A stretch of DNA of 64,000 nucleotides from Cristatella mucedo (lineage: Eukaryota > Bryozoa > Phylactolaemata > Cristatellidae), in contig WPIO01000152.1 in assembly GCA_009760855.2 (NCBI GenBank), forward strand, positions 131,501-195,500, written 5' to 3'. The position numbers were made by a program, and so were the translations under genes. The notes beneath the pieces are model-generated. The model saw nothing but the letters and a program-made list of their open reading frames with translations, was not told the DNA's origin and made no database searches. Below are positions 35,575 to 47,284 of the stretch, piece after piece; position 1 is the stretch's first letter, and each line of letters opens with the position of its first letter.

Positions 35575-35770
35575 AGATTGCATTTGGATTTCTGCAATTC
35601 CCTTGACTTGGAAATACTGGTGTGTGCATATTCGTCAACTAAGATGCAAAACTAGGCAGCTCGTCTGGTCTGTCTTTAGAGACGCACTTGCCAGATCACA
35701 CTATTCCTGTCTTAGTGAGCGACACTCGCTGCATATCAAGCACCGCATCGCCTTCATGATACTCTCTCTG
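35575..35770 (+). mobile_element. Old LINE reverse-transcriptase fragment, copy B
   Basis: Counterpart of 10555-10731. It reads through a 'HIKHRIAFMILSLD'-like block, and at 'actctctctgg' (about 35760) shows the short ancestral state of the copy A microsatellite. Confidence 0.6.
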
Positions 35771-37262
35771 GATTGTGAAGTTGTTCAACTGCTCGAAGCC
35801 AAGAATTGGCGCAATAATCATGCAGATGCAGTGTCCTAGAGCGAGAGTTTGCTTTCGCTCGTGAGTATATACTCCATAAGCTGCGGCAGAAATCAATTTA
35901 AAAATTACTTCATATGTAAAGTGCACGATCACGTCCACGCCTCGCTTTGCATAATGGTGTAGAAGCTGTTTGAAGCGTATTAACATGAAATGGAAAAGCT
36001 AGCAAAATGGTCAGCATGTCTAGAGTATGAATATTTAGATATGACCTTACGAGTATTGAGCAAAGTTGTGTTCTGAAATCCCTGCTGTTCTATAGCAGAT
36101 ACTCTAAAGCAATTGCACACGACAGTGACTCCTGCTTCATGTAGTACTTCCGGGTATGAATTTCTCTGCTGACCTCATAGTAGAGTTTATACGGCCTCCT
36201 TCGTCGCTGCCCATTTCAGTCACCCGACTTACCTGATTCAGAAGGCCGATTGATTCAGCTGGCCAATCGAAGGAGTCACTTGCACTACTGCAGCTCTTGC
36301 GATCGCAGCTGGAGCCACAGACTGGCTGCTCTGGGTGAGCGACCTTGAATCCAAGAGTTAAGCGAACCTGCACTCGCGGAGCCGAGGCTGGCGCCATCAT
36401 TCAGCTATTGTGTACTTGATCTGTACCTCATTGTTCCACGGCCATTCTCTGAGCCCACTGAGTCGCGTCTCTCAGGGAGACGAACCGTCAGCACATCCGC
36501 TTTAGGAGTGTGGACTCAACTGAGGCTGTGGGCATGCTCTGACCCAGGCAAGCTGAACTCAAACAGCCTGACATCGGATTAGTGGAAAGCATTGAACGGC
36601 TCAAGAATCATTAAAGGTCCGTCTATTTTAAACCTATCATTTTGATCTGTGGGGAATGCAGGAGGACATAGAACCTCAGGATATCTTTTTATCCGACACT
36701 ATTGTCAGAGTGCAAGTATGGACTGGGGTGAAGTCAGGATGCAAGTCATAAACACATGATCACAATCATAGTTCATAAACAAGTTATCAGAATCACAGTT
36801 ATTTGACACGCACTGGGTGGTTGCTCAGCGACGAGAATTGGATAACTGTTTCGTCATTAGCGACGGTCGGGGGGGGGGCATTGGCATAGGAGGCGGTACT
36901 GGTCACTGCCCCTCCCACTCATAGGAGTGTGGCAATTGCCTCAGCCCACCCCGGGGCTCAGCAATTACTTATGCCGAGTGGCAGAGAGGCTTTGAGAAGA
37001 TACCGGAATTTAATATACAATGAATTCTCTGTCGAAAGGTATTTCAGTGTATCAATCTGGCTATGATTGTGCCATATATCTTCGGTTTTCGAATGCTTTG
37101 GGAAGATCTCCAAATTTCTAAGACTCTTCAGTCGCTAAGTAAATGAGGCTGCATGATCAGCTGAGTTATACATTCGCTTAACTTTACTCTGCTTAGGCTC
37201 GGTAACTATTTCCGCCGATACCGTTAAGGCCTTTCGCCCGCGATATCCGGTTTAATCAGAAG
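35771..37262. other. Unassigned duplicated sequence
   Basis: Aligns with 10978-11090, 11440-11560 and 15310-16345 of copy A. A stretch of nine or more G at about 36870. No coding feature. Confidence 0.4.
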
Positions 37263-37499
37263 CAATCAACGACTGCTGTATAAAACGTGAAGCAACGGTC
37301 ACGCGAACTTGCCTGGGGATTTCCGGGGTTTAGAGCTAGCATTCGTATCGGTAGCATCGCAAGCCGCAGGATCTTTCACATTTATTGTGCATACAGTTTT
37401 GCCTTGACCTACGAGTAACCGAACTAGCGAGTTTTTCATTGTATGAGCCTTCTCTCGGCCGATTGTATTCTTAGAATTGAGAGTAAACATTCGGGTTAC

Positions 37500-39630
37500 G
37501 AGCCAGCTTCAGATTAAAAAAATTCGTTTTTCCAGTAATGGATCCGAAGAAAGTGAGCGTGAAGGACAGTGCTGATCAAGATGAAGTGGATGATGTGCAT
37601 TGAATTAAAGAAATAAATTATCGAAAAACATTACCATGGCGTTGACGACTGGGCGAAGTAATACGAATGCAGGATTTCCACAATCTCCACTTTACTGAAA
37701 TAGAAGGATTAGGTCAAGGTAATAACTCCAGCCAAGAGCGTTAAAAAATTTTCTAAACAGAGGACTTCTATCCATAAAAATATGGAGAAGCTGTTGATGT
37801 GGTGATGAGGCCGATGGAAAAGGAGTTTGCAGGAGAAACCTCTACAACGGAGGCTAAAATCTCTGAGAAGACATCAGCTATTTATGTTGATTTGCTGCAG
37901 CTGACCCCAGGCACCTCAGCTGACGAGGCACCGGGCGAGCCATTTACAGCCACTCGGTGCTGGTGGAGAATTTTAATAAGAGGAACGGTTCCATTATCAG
38001 GCGTGGTAAGGCAGCGAGCGCAGATATAAGGATAGCTGGGGGGGTAACCTTAAAACCTTTGCTAGAGTTAGAGCAACAGAAGGATACATTCCCCAGAAAA
38101 TCTTCAAACGTGACGAGACTGGCAAAACTTTTCTGGAAGAAGATGGCAAGGCGGTCTTGTTTACGTAGTGACAGAAGAAAGTATGATACCAGACTACGAA
38201 CCGATTAAGAATCGGCGTCACCCTCGCACTGCGGACAATTGCAAGCGGTGACAGCAAGATTGAACCGCTGCTCGTGTAGCATTTGGAAACCCCAGAGCCT
38301 TTAAGTTACATAAGATTCAGAAAGACAAACTGCATTAATATGTAGAGGAAAAATTCGAGGGCATGGGCCACCAGGCAGCTCTTTGTGAACTGGGTGAGTT
38401 TGGTTTTTGGTGCTGACATTAAGAAGTACCGCCAGGAAAATAACCTACCCTGTAAGCCCTTCTTATCCTGGAGAATACACCTGCTCACCTACTTAGCCTC
38501 AAAGATGACATCCTCGAAGAGCTCAAGTTTATAAAGGCTCTATATCTTACATCCAACACAGCCTCTCCTACAGCCCATGGACTAGCAGGTAATTTCCAAT
38601 TTCTAGAAGCTCATAACCAAGCACCTGGTCCGCCGGCGCTTTGGGGTGTCGGAGAACGCAAACCTTACCATTCGATAGTTCTGGTAGGACCACTGTGACA
38701 TCTTGAAATGCCTCCGAATTATCAATTTCACCTTGTCAGGGTGTTACATAGAGGATCTCGCCGTCTGCATGGAAACATTTGTGGCCTCGGTTTTCTGTCT
38801 AAAACGGACTTAAAAAGACTCGAACCCGAAGCGGCAGTGTTGGCAAAGGTTGGGTCCCTTGGCAAGTCCATGTACCTGGACATGGCTGAGGGTGGTGACA
38901 TCAAAGAGCTCTTAATCGAAGAGCACTCGGAGGATGAGGAGGAGGAGCTGACAGGAGGATGAGCTAAAGGAGTTACAGGCGTCCGCAGAAGCACGCGCGG
39001 AGGCTTTTCATGAAATTGGTGACGCGGATAAGGTTATCTCTACAAAATGAGATACAGGAAATGTTGAGAACGTTGGAGAAACTTTCAAGACTTTATTCAA
39101 AAGAAGCACACGGTAAAAAGTAGCCACTGGGCGTTTGACGGAGGCATTTAATGACACTTGCCTAACTCATTTCAGAATTATTTTGAAAGGGATGATGAAA
39201 CAGACCTCATTGGACAGGTTTTTATCGAAACTCCCTGCGGATGAAACTGAGGAGAGCGTGGCAAAAAGGGAGGAAATTGGCGAATGAGATTCAGTTCAGC
39301 CTTTCTCCTCCAACTCCTTCAGCATCTTTTAAGTCGTCTGATCTCCAAATTAAATGCCTTACATTATACTTAATGAAACGCGTTTATTTCAGTGCATTCA
39401 ATTGTATCGTGTTTTTATACGATATCCACAATTTACAAGTACAATTTTTAATTTATAACGCGGGACAAAAGATAGCAGTGTTTTTTGTGGGTCCGGAACG
39501 GATTAATGGCATTTCAATTCATTTCCATGGGAAAAATTTACTTGAAATATGAGTAATTTCACTTGTGAGCTCTGTCACGGAACGAATTAAACACGTAAGT
39601 CAAGTCGTCATTGTATACCGTCGTAACAGG
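37500..39630 (+). pseudogene. Tigger/Jerky-like (pogo superfamily) DNA transposon, decayed
   Basis: Broken plus-strand frames follow the order of a CENP-B/DDE transposase: 'MDPKKVSVKDSADQDE' (37538 on), 'MEKLLMW', 'ENFNKRNGSIIRRGKAASADI' residues (about 37960-38025), 'EGYIPQKIF..DETG' (about 38075-38130), 'FWKKM', 'KKYRQENNLPCK', then 'LGKSMYLDM...IKELLIEEHSEDEEEEL' and 'EKHHP'-like ends. The 3' UTR has the typical Tigger 'gggtccggaacggattaa' and 'gagctctgtcacggaacg' stretches and a terminal 'acgtaagtcaagtcg' near 39595-39610. Many stops and frameshifts. The left terminal inverted repeat is not recognised. Confidence 0.82.
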
Positions 39631-40444
39631 ATGATAAATTTCACTACGGGCATACCGTAGGCGTGACGTCGGTAACTCATGTATACAAGTGTGACGGACT
39701 CACTCACTCGCGTTCAATATTATGTGGGTTGATAATTAAACTTACATCGAAACTTGAGAGTCTTGTTGGCAGGCAGATTCTCGATAATCCTTCAGAAGGC
39801 AGCCCCTGTTTTTCTTTGATGGAACTAAAAAACGTCCATAGCAGCGTCTCTGGCCCACAAATTTATTGTCGGTTCCCTAGGGTTGCAATTTTTCATTTAA
39901 ATATTGCTTTCGTAAGAGTTTCTAGATGTGTTAAACTATTTTAAAGCCTGCCGAGTGGCGCGACTTTTGCGGGCTGGTAGAGCCTCTTTAAAAATGGAAA
40001 CGCGTTTCCGTTTAGAGTCGCTGTCCGTCGGCGCGCCTTGTGCAAGAAGATGAAGGATTTACATAATTCTCAAGAGTAAGACTAAATAGCTAAAGTGAGC
40101 ATTTATTGCAGAAATTAGAATAGGAGTTCAGAGGCACTAAAGCGTCTTTTCTGGACAGATTCGAAGAAAAGTTATTGAGCCTGTGCAACGCGCCCCTCTC
40201 CCAACGTCGACGTTTACGCCATACTGTTGCAAACAGGCTTATCAGCTTCCGCGTCCGGAAAGAACTAGGCCGCAAACACCGCGGTCATAACGGTACTAGT
40301 CCCAGCCCACTTGCGACCGATATCGGCGACACTCTGAGGCATGGAATCGTGGCTAGTGACTTGTACACGCAGCACCAATGTACGCAGGTACGCCGACAGT
40401 AGCGTTTGCAAGGAGGAGGAAGAGCGTCAATCGTCCGCCGGATA
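39631..40444. other. Unassigned intergenic sequence
   Basis: No recognised element or reading frame. Confidence 0.4.
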
Positions 40445-40975
40445 ATAAGTCTCATACAGTGCGTAGATAGGTCGATATTAGAGGCTCTGGCCTACCAATC
40501 AGATCCGCTGCCCCGCCAGGAATCGTACCGCCCGCTTTCAGGAATCTAACTGTTCCCCTATACGTCGCAAAAACCTCAAATCCTTTGGAAACCGTGCCTT
40601 CAGTCCGAATGCTTCCAAAACGTGAAACTCGCTTCCTACTTTCGTTATGACATCCCCTGACTTGACCACATTTAAACAGAAATTTGAAACGCACATATTT
40701 ATTACAGCTTTTACTGGGTCCTTGCGATTCGTCCTTTACATGCTTGTGTGTGCTGACACTGTGCATGCTGCCACTAACCACTTTTGCATGCTGACCCTGT
40801 GCATGTCACACCTAACCATGTCATTCTTGTTGTTGTCATCTAAGTTATCGAGCATGCTACCACTAACCATCCGATCGTGTTCCCTTTGCAGCAAATGTAA
40901 AGCGCCTACAAACAGATTGAGTTCTCTGAGGGCACTTTATCAAGTGCATTATTATTATTACTATTAAAAGCACAC
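40445..40975 (+). pseudogene. CR1/L2-like LINE 3' fragment
   Basis: C-terminal reverse-transcriptase remnant, 3' UTR and terminal sequence, ending in ATTATTATTACTATT at about 40950-40965. Confidence 0.86.
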
Positions 40976-41985
40976 CTAATTACCGGCACTAGCAAAAACA
41001 ATCGGCGGCTCATCCGAGCTACCGAGGGTGTGTAACGGCTCTTTGCGATTCGGGCGTCTCGTCCGTCTCCTGAGAAAGGTAAAAAAGGCTCCGAAGCGGC
41101 TCCTAGAATAGTTTACTGCTCTATCCACACCCTAACGAAAACAGCGCCCGACTGCTTTGGCCACATTTTGAGTGTAGGTCATTGCAGTTGAAGATTTTGA
41201 ATGCATAGAGATAGAGTTAGTTGTAGCAAAGCTGGGTGGAACGCATGCACCGGTGGTAACGGACCAGCAGCGAAGTCGCCGACCCGACTTTGACTGGGCG
41301 AGCGTTCGACCCTTACCGGAAGCAAGGCGGCTCTAAACTGCCGTTAGGTCGCGATGTGGCAACGGATGTCCGGACGGTGATCTGCGCTGCCTAGGAGGCT
41401 TTGCACTCTCATCCAGATCAACAGTTAAAGGAATAACCCTTGCACGTATAGTATACTCATGAAAGAGTTACTTATATCCACCGGCTGTAGCAGTCGCATG
41501 TACAGGAACAGATGCTTCGCGACCACTAATCGCATTCGGTCCGACCGCTTCTATTCGGCCGAACACCGAATAACCTATTTGGCACAGTATTCGGCCTCGG
41601 AGCGAATAGGAGGCGAAATTATCGCCATTGACGTCTGCCTTCGTGGCTAGTTCAGACGTGAAGCTGCTCCAGCTGCCGCCCGCTAGGTCAAGGTCGCTCA
41701 GTTTACAACTCTCGTGCATTTCCAGGCCAAGCCACCACAAAGTAAGATTCAAGCGAGAAATTTTAATCTGTCCAATATGTTATATTGCAGCTTCGGCTAG
41801 TTTATGTAGTCGAGACCATCGCCGAAGGACGACGAGGTCATTAACTTGTTTTTCTGGCTCTAAAGTGCACGTTACATTATTATAATACTGGAATGCATAC
41901 GATCATATCTAGCAAAGACGAGTAGAGATTACTTGGTTTTTGTGATAGCGACAGGAGAGTCGTAGCATATTTCAGGCCACTTTCA
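40976..41985. other. Unassigned intergenic sequence
   Basis: No recognised feature. Short frames overlap on both strands. Confidence 0.35.
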
Positions 41986-41989
41986 GCCG

Positions 41990-42085
41990 GCAGCAGTACA
42001 GAATAACATGCTGAGGGATTCGAGCCTGCGACAGGTCGTCAGGTGGGAGCAGTAGACCGCTGGGCTAAGTCCGTTTTTAGCAGTT
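41990..42085 (-). mobile_element. tRNA-like SINE head, third type
   Basis: On the minus strand, 'ttagcccagcggtctac' (A-box-like) and 'ggctcgaatccc' (B box) are spaced as in a tRNA gene. No acceptor-stem pairing is evident, so it is read as a SINE rather than a functional tRNA. Confidence 0.5.
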
Positions 42086-42389
42086 ATGCACCGCTTAATT
42101 GTCGTGCCCTTTCTCTCCTTCAGGCAGCCAATTCGGAAACCGGCGGTAAGGAGCCTTTTTAGTCCAGTCCGACCAAGCTATAGGAGCTCTCCTTTGCTGC
42201 TGATACTTGAACTATGCACGCCAATCTAATGCAGGTGCGTCAGTGAATTGAACAACTAATAAAGAAATATGAATGCAAGGCTGCTGTAAAATTGCGAAAG
42301 TTGGCACATCGGCATGTTTATAAGGCTCTAGAAAATAGCTAGTTACACTTCTTACTTAGTTGAAATTTCCAGCCAGATAACTCAAAAAA

Positions 42390-43105
42390 GTTATCTCTAG
42401 GAACGACAGGCTGACTAGTTTACACGTTTGTGACATCGCCTCTAGACTGCTGTAATTCCCTTTAGTCATGACCGGTGCAAAACTCAGTGGCTCGTCTGGT
42501 CTTCCGTTAACGGCGTAGCTGCCACCCCACACCATATCTGCCGAGCTCCATACTGTCAATCAAACATTAAATCATAATTAATTCAAGGCCCGCTCTACGG
42601 CAAGCCGGTTATAATTTATTTTCTCGCTAGCACCAGCCTACCTACTCGACCGTCTTGCTCCTCCGGCGTGCTCTCGCACATCCAGCTCCTCAGCTTGCTT
42701 TAAATTGAAATCCTCGGCGATAAGGCCTCCTTCAGCTCGTACGCAAGGAAAGTCTGGAACTCTTTATCACAGCCAGCGTTGATTTTGGCATCATATAGGT
42801 CTCAGCTAAACACTGTTTTGCCCAGTATTCCCTGTGCTCCAGTGAGGTCCAAGCTATCTTTTTCCTCGGTGCTTTGCATGCTTATCTGTGTGTGCAACTA
42901 AGGCAGAGGCGTTCCCAGGGTATCGTTGACCCAGTGCATGTAACCCCTAACCATGTTATTCATTTTGTTTGTTTTTCAAGCATGATTTTACTTACTATTC
43001 TATTGCGTATCACTTTGCAGCAAATGTAAAGCGCCTAGAAAGAGATTAAGTTCTCTGAGGGCGCTTTATCAAGTGCAATATTATTATTATTATTATATTA
43101 TTATC
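42390..43105 (+). pseudogene. LINE 3' fragment, more diverged subfamily
   Basis: Broken frames show a 'HTFVTSPLDCCNSL' block, a decayed 'SCHPTPYLP' block and 'LAPAYLLDRLAPP'. The LINE 3' UTR and terminal sequence follow at about 43010-43075, with an ATT tail. Confidence 0.78.
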
Positions 43106-43224
43106 GTTCGCCTGAGGACGAGCTGCACAGATGGCGCCGGCGCACCCTGACTCAGCGCTCAGGTACATATTCCCCCTGCCCCCTCCGGTACTCCTCTGAA
43201 CTAGGGTAATACTAACAAGCTACC

Positions 43225-43820
43225 TAAGTGCCTTCTTGCGGCGCAGTTGCCGCATCACGCCACTTGTCGCCGACCTGCACTGGCTGCCAGTCAACCAACG
43301 CATCGACTTCAAGGCTTCGTTTTGTCGCTCACTTTTAGGTCCCTTTTTTCTTTGGCTACAGCCAAACTCTCAGATCTACTCCTCCACCAGGCCAAGCGTC
43401 ATAACACCCGCTTTTCGGAATCCAAGTGTTTACCTATACCTCGTACAAACCTCAAATCCTTTGGAGACAGTGCATTTAGTTCGTATGCTCCCAAAGCCTG
43501 GAACTCACTCCTGACTAGCTTCACGACATCCCCTGACTTGGCCACATTTAAAAAAAAGTAAAAAAACACCTATTTAGGACAGCATTTAGTGGGTCCCTGC
43601 GATTCGTCCTTTATGTCCTTATTCGTGCTACCACTGTGCATGCTGCCACTAACCACACTTGCATGCTGACTTCGTGCATGTCACCCCTAACCTTGTTATT
43701 CATGTTGTTTATCAAGCACGATATCATTCACCATTCAATCGCGTTTCCCTTTGCAGCAAATGTAAAGCGCCCAGAAAGAGATTGAGTTCTCTGAGGGCGC
43801 TTTATCAAGTGTATTATTAC
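43225..43820 (+). pseudogene. CR1/L2-like LINE 3' fragment
   Basis: Starts at 'CRITPLVADLHWLPVNQRIDFK' residues with a small insertion, continues to 'FGDSAFSSYAPKAWNSL' and ends with the 3' terminal sequence at about 43755-43818. Confidence 0.87.
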
Positions 43821-43924
43821 TTCTAAATGCTTGCAGAAGCACAGTGCTTGTGTGCCACTGCATGCCTAAGCAGGATACCTTGCTTGTCATGGACTCAAAG
43901 TTATTGCATCTCTCGTAGAGTTGT

Positions 43925-43980
43925 AAATAAACCGCCTCTATTGAATCTATTCTCTGAGGGCGCTTATTATTATTATTTAA
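43925..43980 (+). mobile_element. LINE terminal fragment
   Basis: Only 'ctctgagggcgctt' plus an ATT tail remain. Confidence 0.6.
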
Positions 43981-44139
43981 TTCGCTCCAGCGTTTTCGCG
44001 TTAAGCTTGTCAGCCGGTAGAACAGAATAATGAACCGTCGGTGGCTATTGTATTGTACCTGACTAACACGATTCTTCTGTTTCCGATGTTATTTATTCCA
44101 ACGACATTTTTTAGGGCAATATAGATAAATCCGGGCGTT

Positions 44140-44400
44140 CTGTTTCCAAAGTGACCTTGCACTAGATAAGTACATTAGCTCCACAGTCACGTCTAACTCC
44201 GTCTATCTAGGTACTACTGTAAAAGTCGGGGCCAGCTTAGATAACTATACCACAGCTATACCAAAGGCAAGAACACTTCTTGCAGGCCTTGCTGCGGCAT
44301 CTCCCAAGTGACAACATTTCTGACCGACCTTCGCTTGCTCCCCATCGAGCAGCGTCAGTATCGACTCACAAGTTCAATCGCTCACAAGACGACGCGTCGC
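44140..44400 (+). pseudogene. LINE reverse-transcriptase fragment, very decayed
   Basis: Frames resemble the 'GVLFQSDLSLDDHISSTVKS' block and the later 'LADLRLLPI..R' block of the LINE. Confidence 0.6.
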
Positions 44401-44429
44401 TGGAAAAATATGTTTCTTATTAAGTATAA

Positions 44430-45566
44430 AAAGCTTTGGCCTTAAAAGTAAGCTTAACAGCAGCGGCTGCGAGCACTGTTCACGGCTGTGCTCTGACCGT
44501 TCGAAAGCGCTCCTCCAGTCAAGGAGCAGCAGTGGGCTGCCCCCACCCCCCCTCCCCTATAAGAGCTCAGCTTAGTTCCTTCTTTGTCCCTAGCCGCCAG
44601 CTTAATATCGGAGCTGAGCAGACTCACGAGCACTCTCGGTACATCGCCTAGTCATGAATAAATTATCGACAATCGCCCAACGAACAGTGCTCCACGGGCC
44701 GAGTGCTCCACGGGCCTACGCCTCGGGCGGCCACTGCTTGAGCTTGCACGAGAGACGCGAGCTCCTTTTCCGAGGAGCGCTCCGACGCACGAGTGCACGC
44801 GAAGCGCACAAGGCAGTCCGCTCCTCGCTCGCTGTCGGTAGTTCCCTGCCGAACAAGAGGATGAGCTTGCCGGCGCACGTCTCGCGGGTCCTCGGCCGGC
44901 TGACTAGACAAAACAACAGTTCCGGGGAAAAGTTCTTAGGCGAACCTAAAGTTTAAAACTATCAGAGTAGGTCCGGTAGCATCCAGGAGGTCGGTCCAAG
45001 CTGCTCCAGGCCGTCACCAGGGAAGGTGGCGAAACGAAGAGAGTGCAGCGACGCGACGTCCGACGGCAGCAGCCCTGTTTAGCAGCAGCAGCATTCAGTC
45101 AGTCAGTCAGCTCAGCCATGATGCTTGCAGCAGCGACGGCAGCAGCAGGAAGCACGGCCGTTCCAGAAGCCGCTGGTCCTGGGCAGGTTATCCAGAGTAC
45201 AGCCCACGCCTCTTCGACTCACTCTCTCCATGGGTGGGCCGGTTGGCGCCGCCAGTGTCCTTCTCCTCAGCCGTTCGAAACTCGGCGTCAACGTAGCATC
45301 GCTGATAACTGCAGCGTTCGACAATGACGAGTATGCAGTCTGGCTCGCCTCCGTGCTCCGGCTCGGCTAGACCGACTCTCCAAGGAGTTTGGACGACATA
45401 GACCTGCTAAGCATACATACACTGCTGCCACCCATGGCTCTCCCAAAAGAGAGAGAGAGAGAAAAGAGAGAGAGAGAAAAGAGAGAGAGAAAAAAGAGAG
45501 GGAGAGAAAGAGAGGGAGAGAGAGAGAGAGGGTCAATCGGCCGTTTGCCGAATTTCGGACTGAGTT
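44430..45566. other. GC-rich 3' flank of the LRR receptor gene
   Basis: Sharp rise in G+C. Probably contains the 3' UTR of the gene at 45567-57450. No close AATAAA is seen on the minus strand; the nearest is at 44092-44097. Open frames on both strands look compositional. Confidence 0.4.
45447..45531. repeat. Purine-rich GA/AAAAG tract
   Basis: Imperfect GAGA/GAAAAGAGA repeats. On the minus strand this is a CT-rich tract that starts about 36 nt after the stop codon of the LRR receptor. Confidence 0.9.
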
Positions 45567-47284
45567 TCAGACGTATGCCGGCATCCCGCCTCGGTGGTAT
45601 GTGCTGGAGCCGCTGCTGCTGCCACCACAATCTAGGCCAGCACCATGAGCGTGCGGCCGCACACTGCCGAGACACGGAGGTAGCGTCGACGGCACGGGCG
45701 GCAGGAACGGATCGCATGGTGGCGGCGGCTGGTGCTGCTGAAGCAGCAATTGCTGCTGCTGCTGGCAACCGTTGTTGCATCGATCTGCCGTCGGCTTGTA
45801 GGCAGCCTTGAAGGGCTGCTTCTGCTGCTTCTTTTTTAGACGCCAGCGATGGTGCCAGAAGATGACGCCAGCCACAATGAGAATGACGAATGCAGTGCAA
45901 CCAATCACGATCAGTATGATCTTCTTCTCTTCCGAGTTGTCGACCGACGCGGCGTCGCCGAGTGGCGACGCCGAGCAGCCGTCGACGAGCAGCGGCGCCG
46001 GCACGAGATCCCTGAGGCCGACGTCACGCTGCTCCTTGGGCGCTGCACACACGTACGCCTGATCGTACAAGTAGCCCACCAGCGCCGGGCCCGTCGCCAC
46101 AGCCGCCTCGGCGCCACCAACGTCTTCCAGCGCGGCCGAGCTCTTCCAGCGCGGCTGGCCTGCGCAGCCCGAGCAGTCAAAGGGGTTTCGCGACAGGTCG
46201 ACCTCGACGAGGCTGGACATGGCACGCAGTGCCGACGACGGCGCACCGGCAAACTCGTTCGCCGACAGGTCGAGGCTCTCCAGCGCCGTCTCGAGACCGG
46301 CGGCGAGGCCGTCGCCGAAGTGCGACAGCCTGTTGCCGGCCAGACCGAGCCGGCGCAGGCGCGTCAGGTTTCGGAAAAAGCCGTCGTGCAGCGTGTCGAT
46401 GCCGTTGCGCGACAAGTCCAGCTCTTCGAGCGGCGACTCGCCCGCACCGCCGCCGCCCCCGCTGCGGCCGAGGGCTGCGACGGCAGCAGCAGACGAGTGG
46501 CTGCTGCCGCCGGCCGACGGCACGACGAACAGGGTGTGTCCGCTCGGCGCCGCGGCGGCGGCTCGGCCGCCGCCGCGAAGAAACGCGCCGAGGCGGTTGC
46601 CGTCCAGACGCAGCACTCGCAGGCGCCCGAGTGCCGACAGGACGCCTGCCCCGTCGAGCTCCGTCAGAGAGTTGTCGCCCAGGTCGAGCTCGGCGAGGTC
46701 GACCAGCGAGCGGAACGCGCCGGCGTCCACCGAGCGAGCCTTGTTGCCGCGAAGCAGCAGCCGCTGCGTGCTCGGCCGCCAGCCGAAGTCGCGCAGACGC
46801 TCCAGCCTGTTGCCGCTGAGGTTGAGCGTGAGCGGGGAGTGGCGGGCGAACACGGCCGGGTCGACGTCGGCGATGGCGTTGTCGCTCAGATCGAGCTCGG
46901 CCAGGTTGCTGCTGGCGACCCAGCTGCTCGCTGCCGTGAGCGAGCGCATGAGGTTGCGGCTGAGGTCGAGCCGGCGCAGGTTCGGGTAGCTGGGCAGAGC
47001 GCCGGGAGACGTCAGCAGGTTGCCGGACAGGTCGAGCTCGGCGACCAGCTCGAGACCGGCCACTTGGCCCACCGAGGCGATGGCGTTGCCCGACAGGTCG
47101 AGCGACTGGATTCGAAATAGCGGGTTAAGAAAGCCGCCCGACAGGTTGGCCAGCCGGTTTCCGGACAAATCCAGCTGCTGCAGCTGAGGCAGGTTCTCAA
47201 AGTCAAAGTCCCCGAGGCTGGCAATTCGGTTTCGTGATAAGACGAGCTGCTTCAGCGCGGTGAGTTCGTTAAAATTCAGGGGAT
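45567..47284 (-). CDS. LRR receptor exon 4 (terminal coding exon)
   Basis: 1718 bp encoding most of the leucine-rich repeats, LRRCT, transmembrane helix and tail, ending TGA. Very GC-rich. It produces a 423-codon antisense open frame (45849-47120) that is a composition shadow. Confidence 0.92.

Noticed and set aside
41990-42085. Functional tRNA gene
   Set aside because: A and B boxes are visible on the minus strand, but no paired acceptor stem or clear anticodon arm was found; a SINE head is the better reading.
45849-47120. 423-codon open frame on the plus strand
   Set aside because: It is antisense to exon 4 of the LRR receptor. Its Arg/Ala/Gln-rich composition follows from the GC-rich LRR codons, with no domain of its own.
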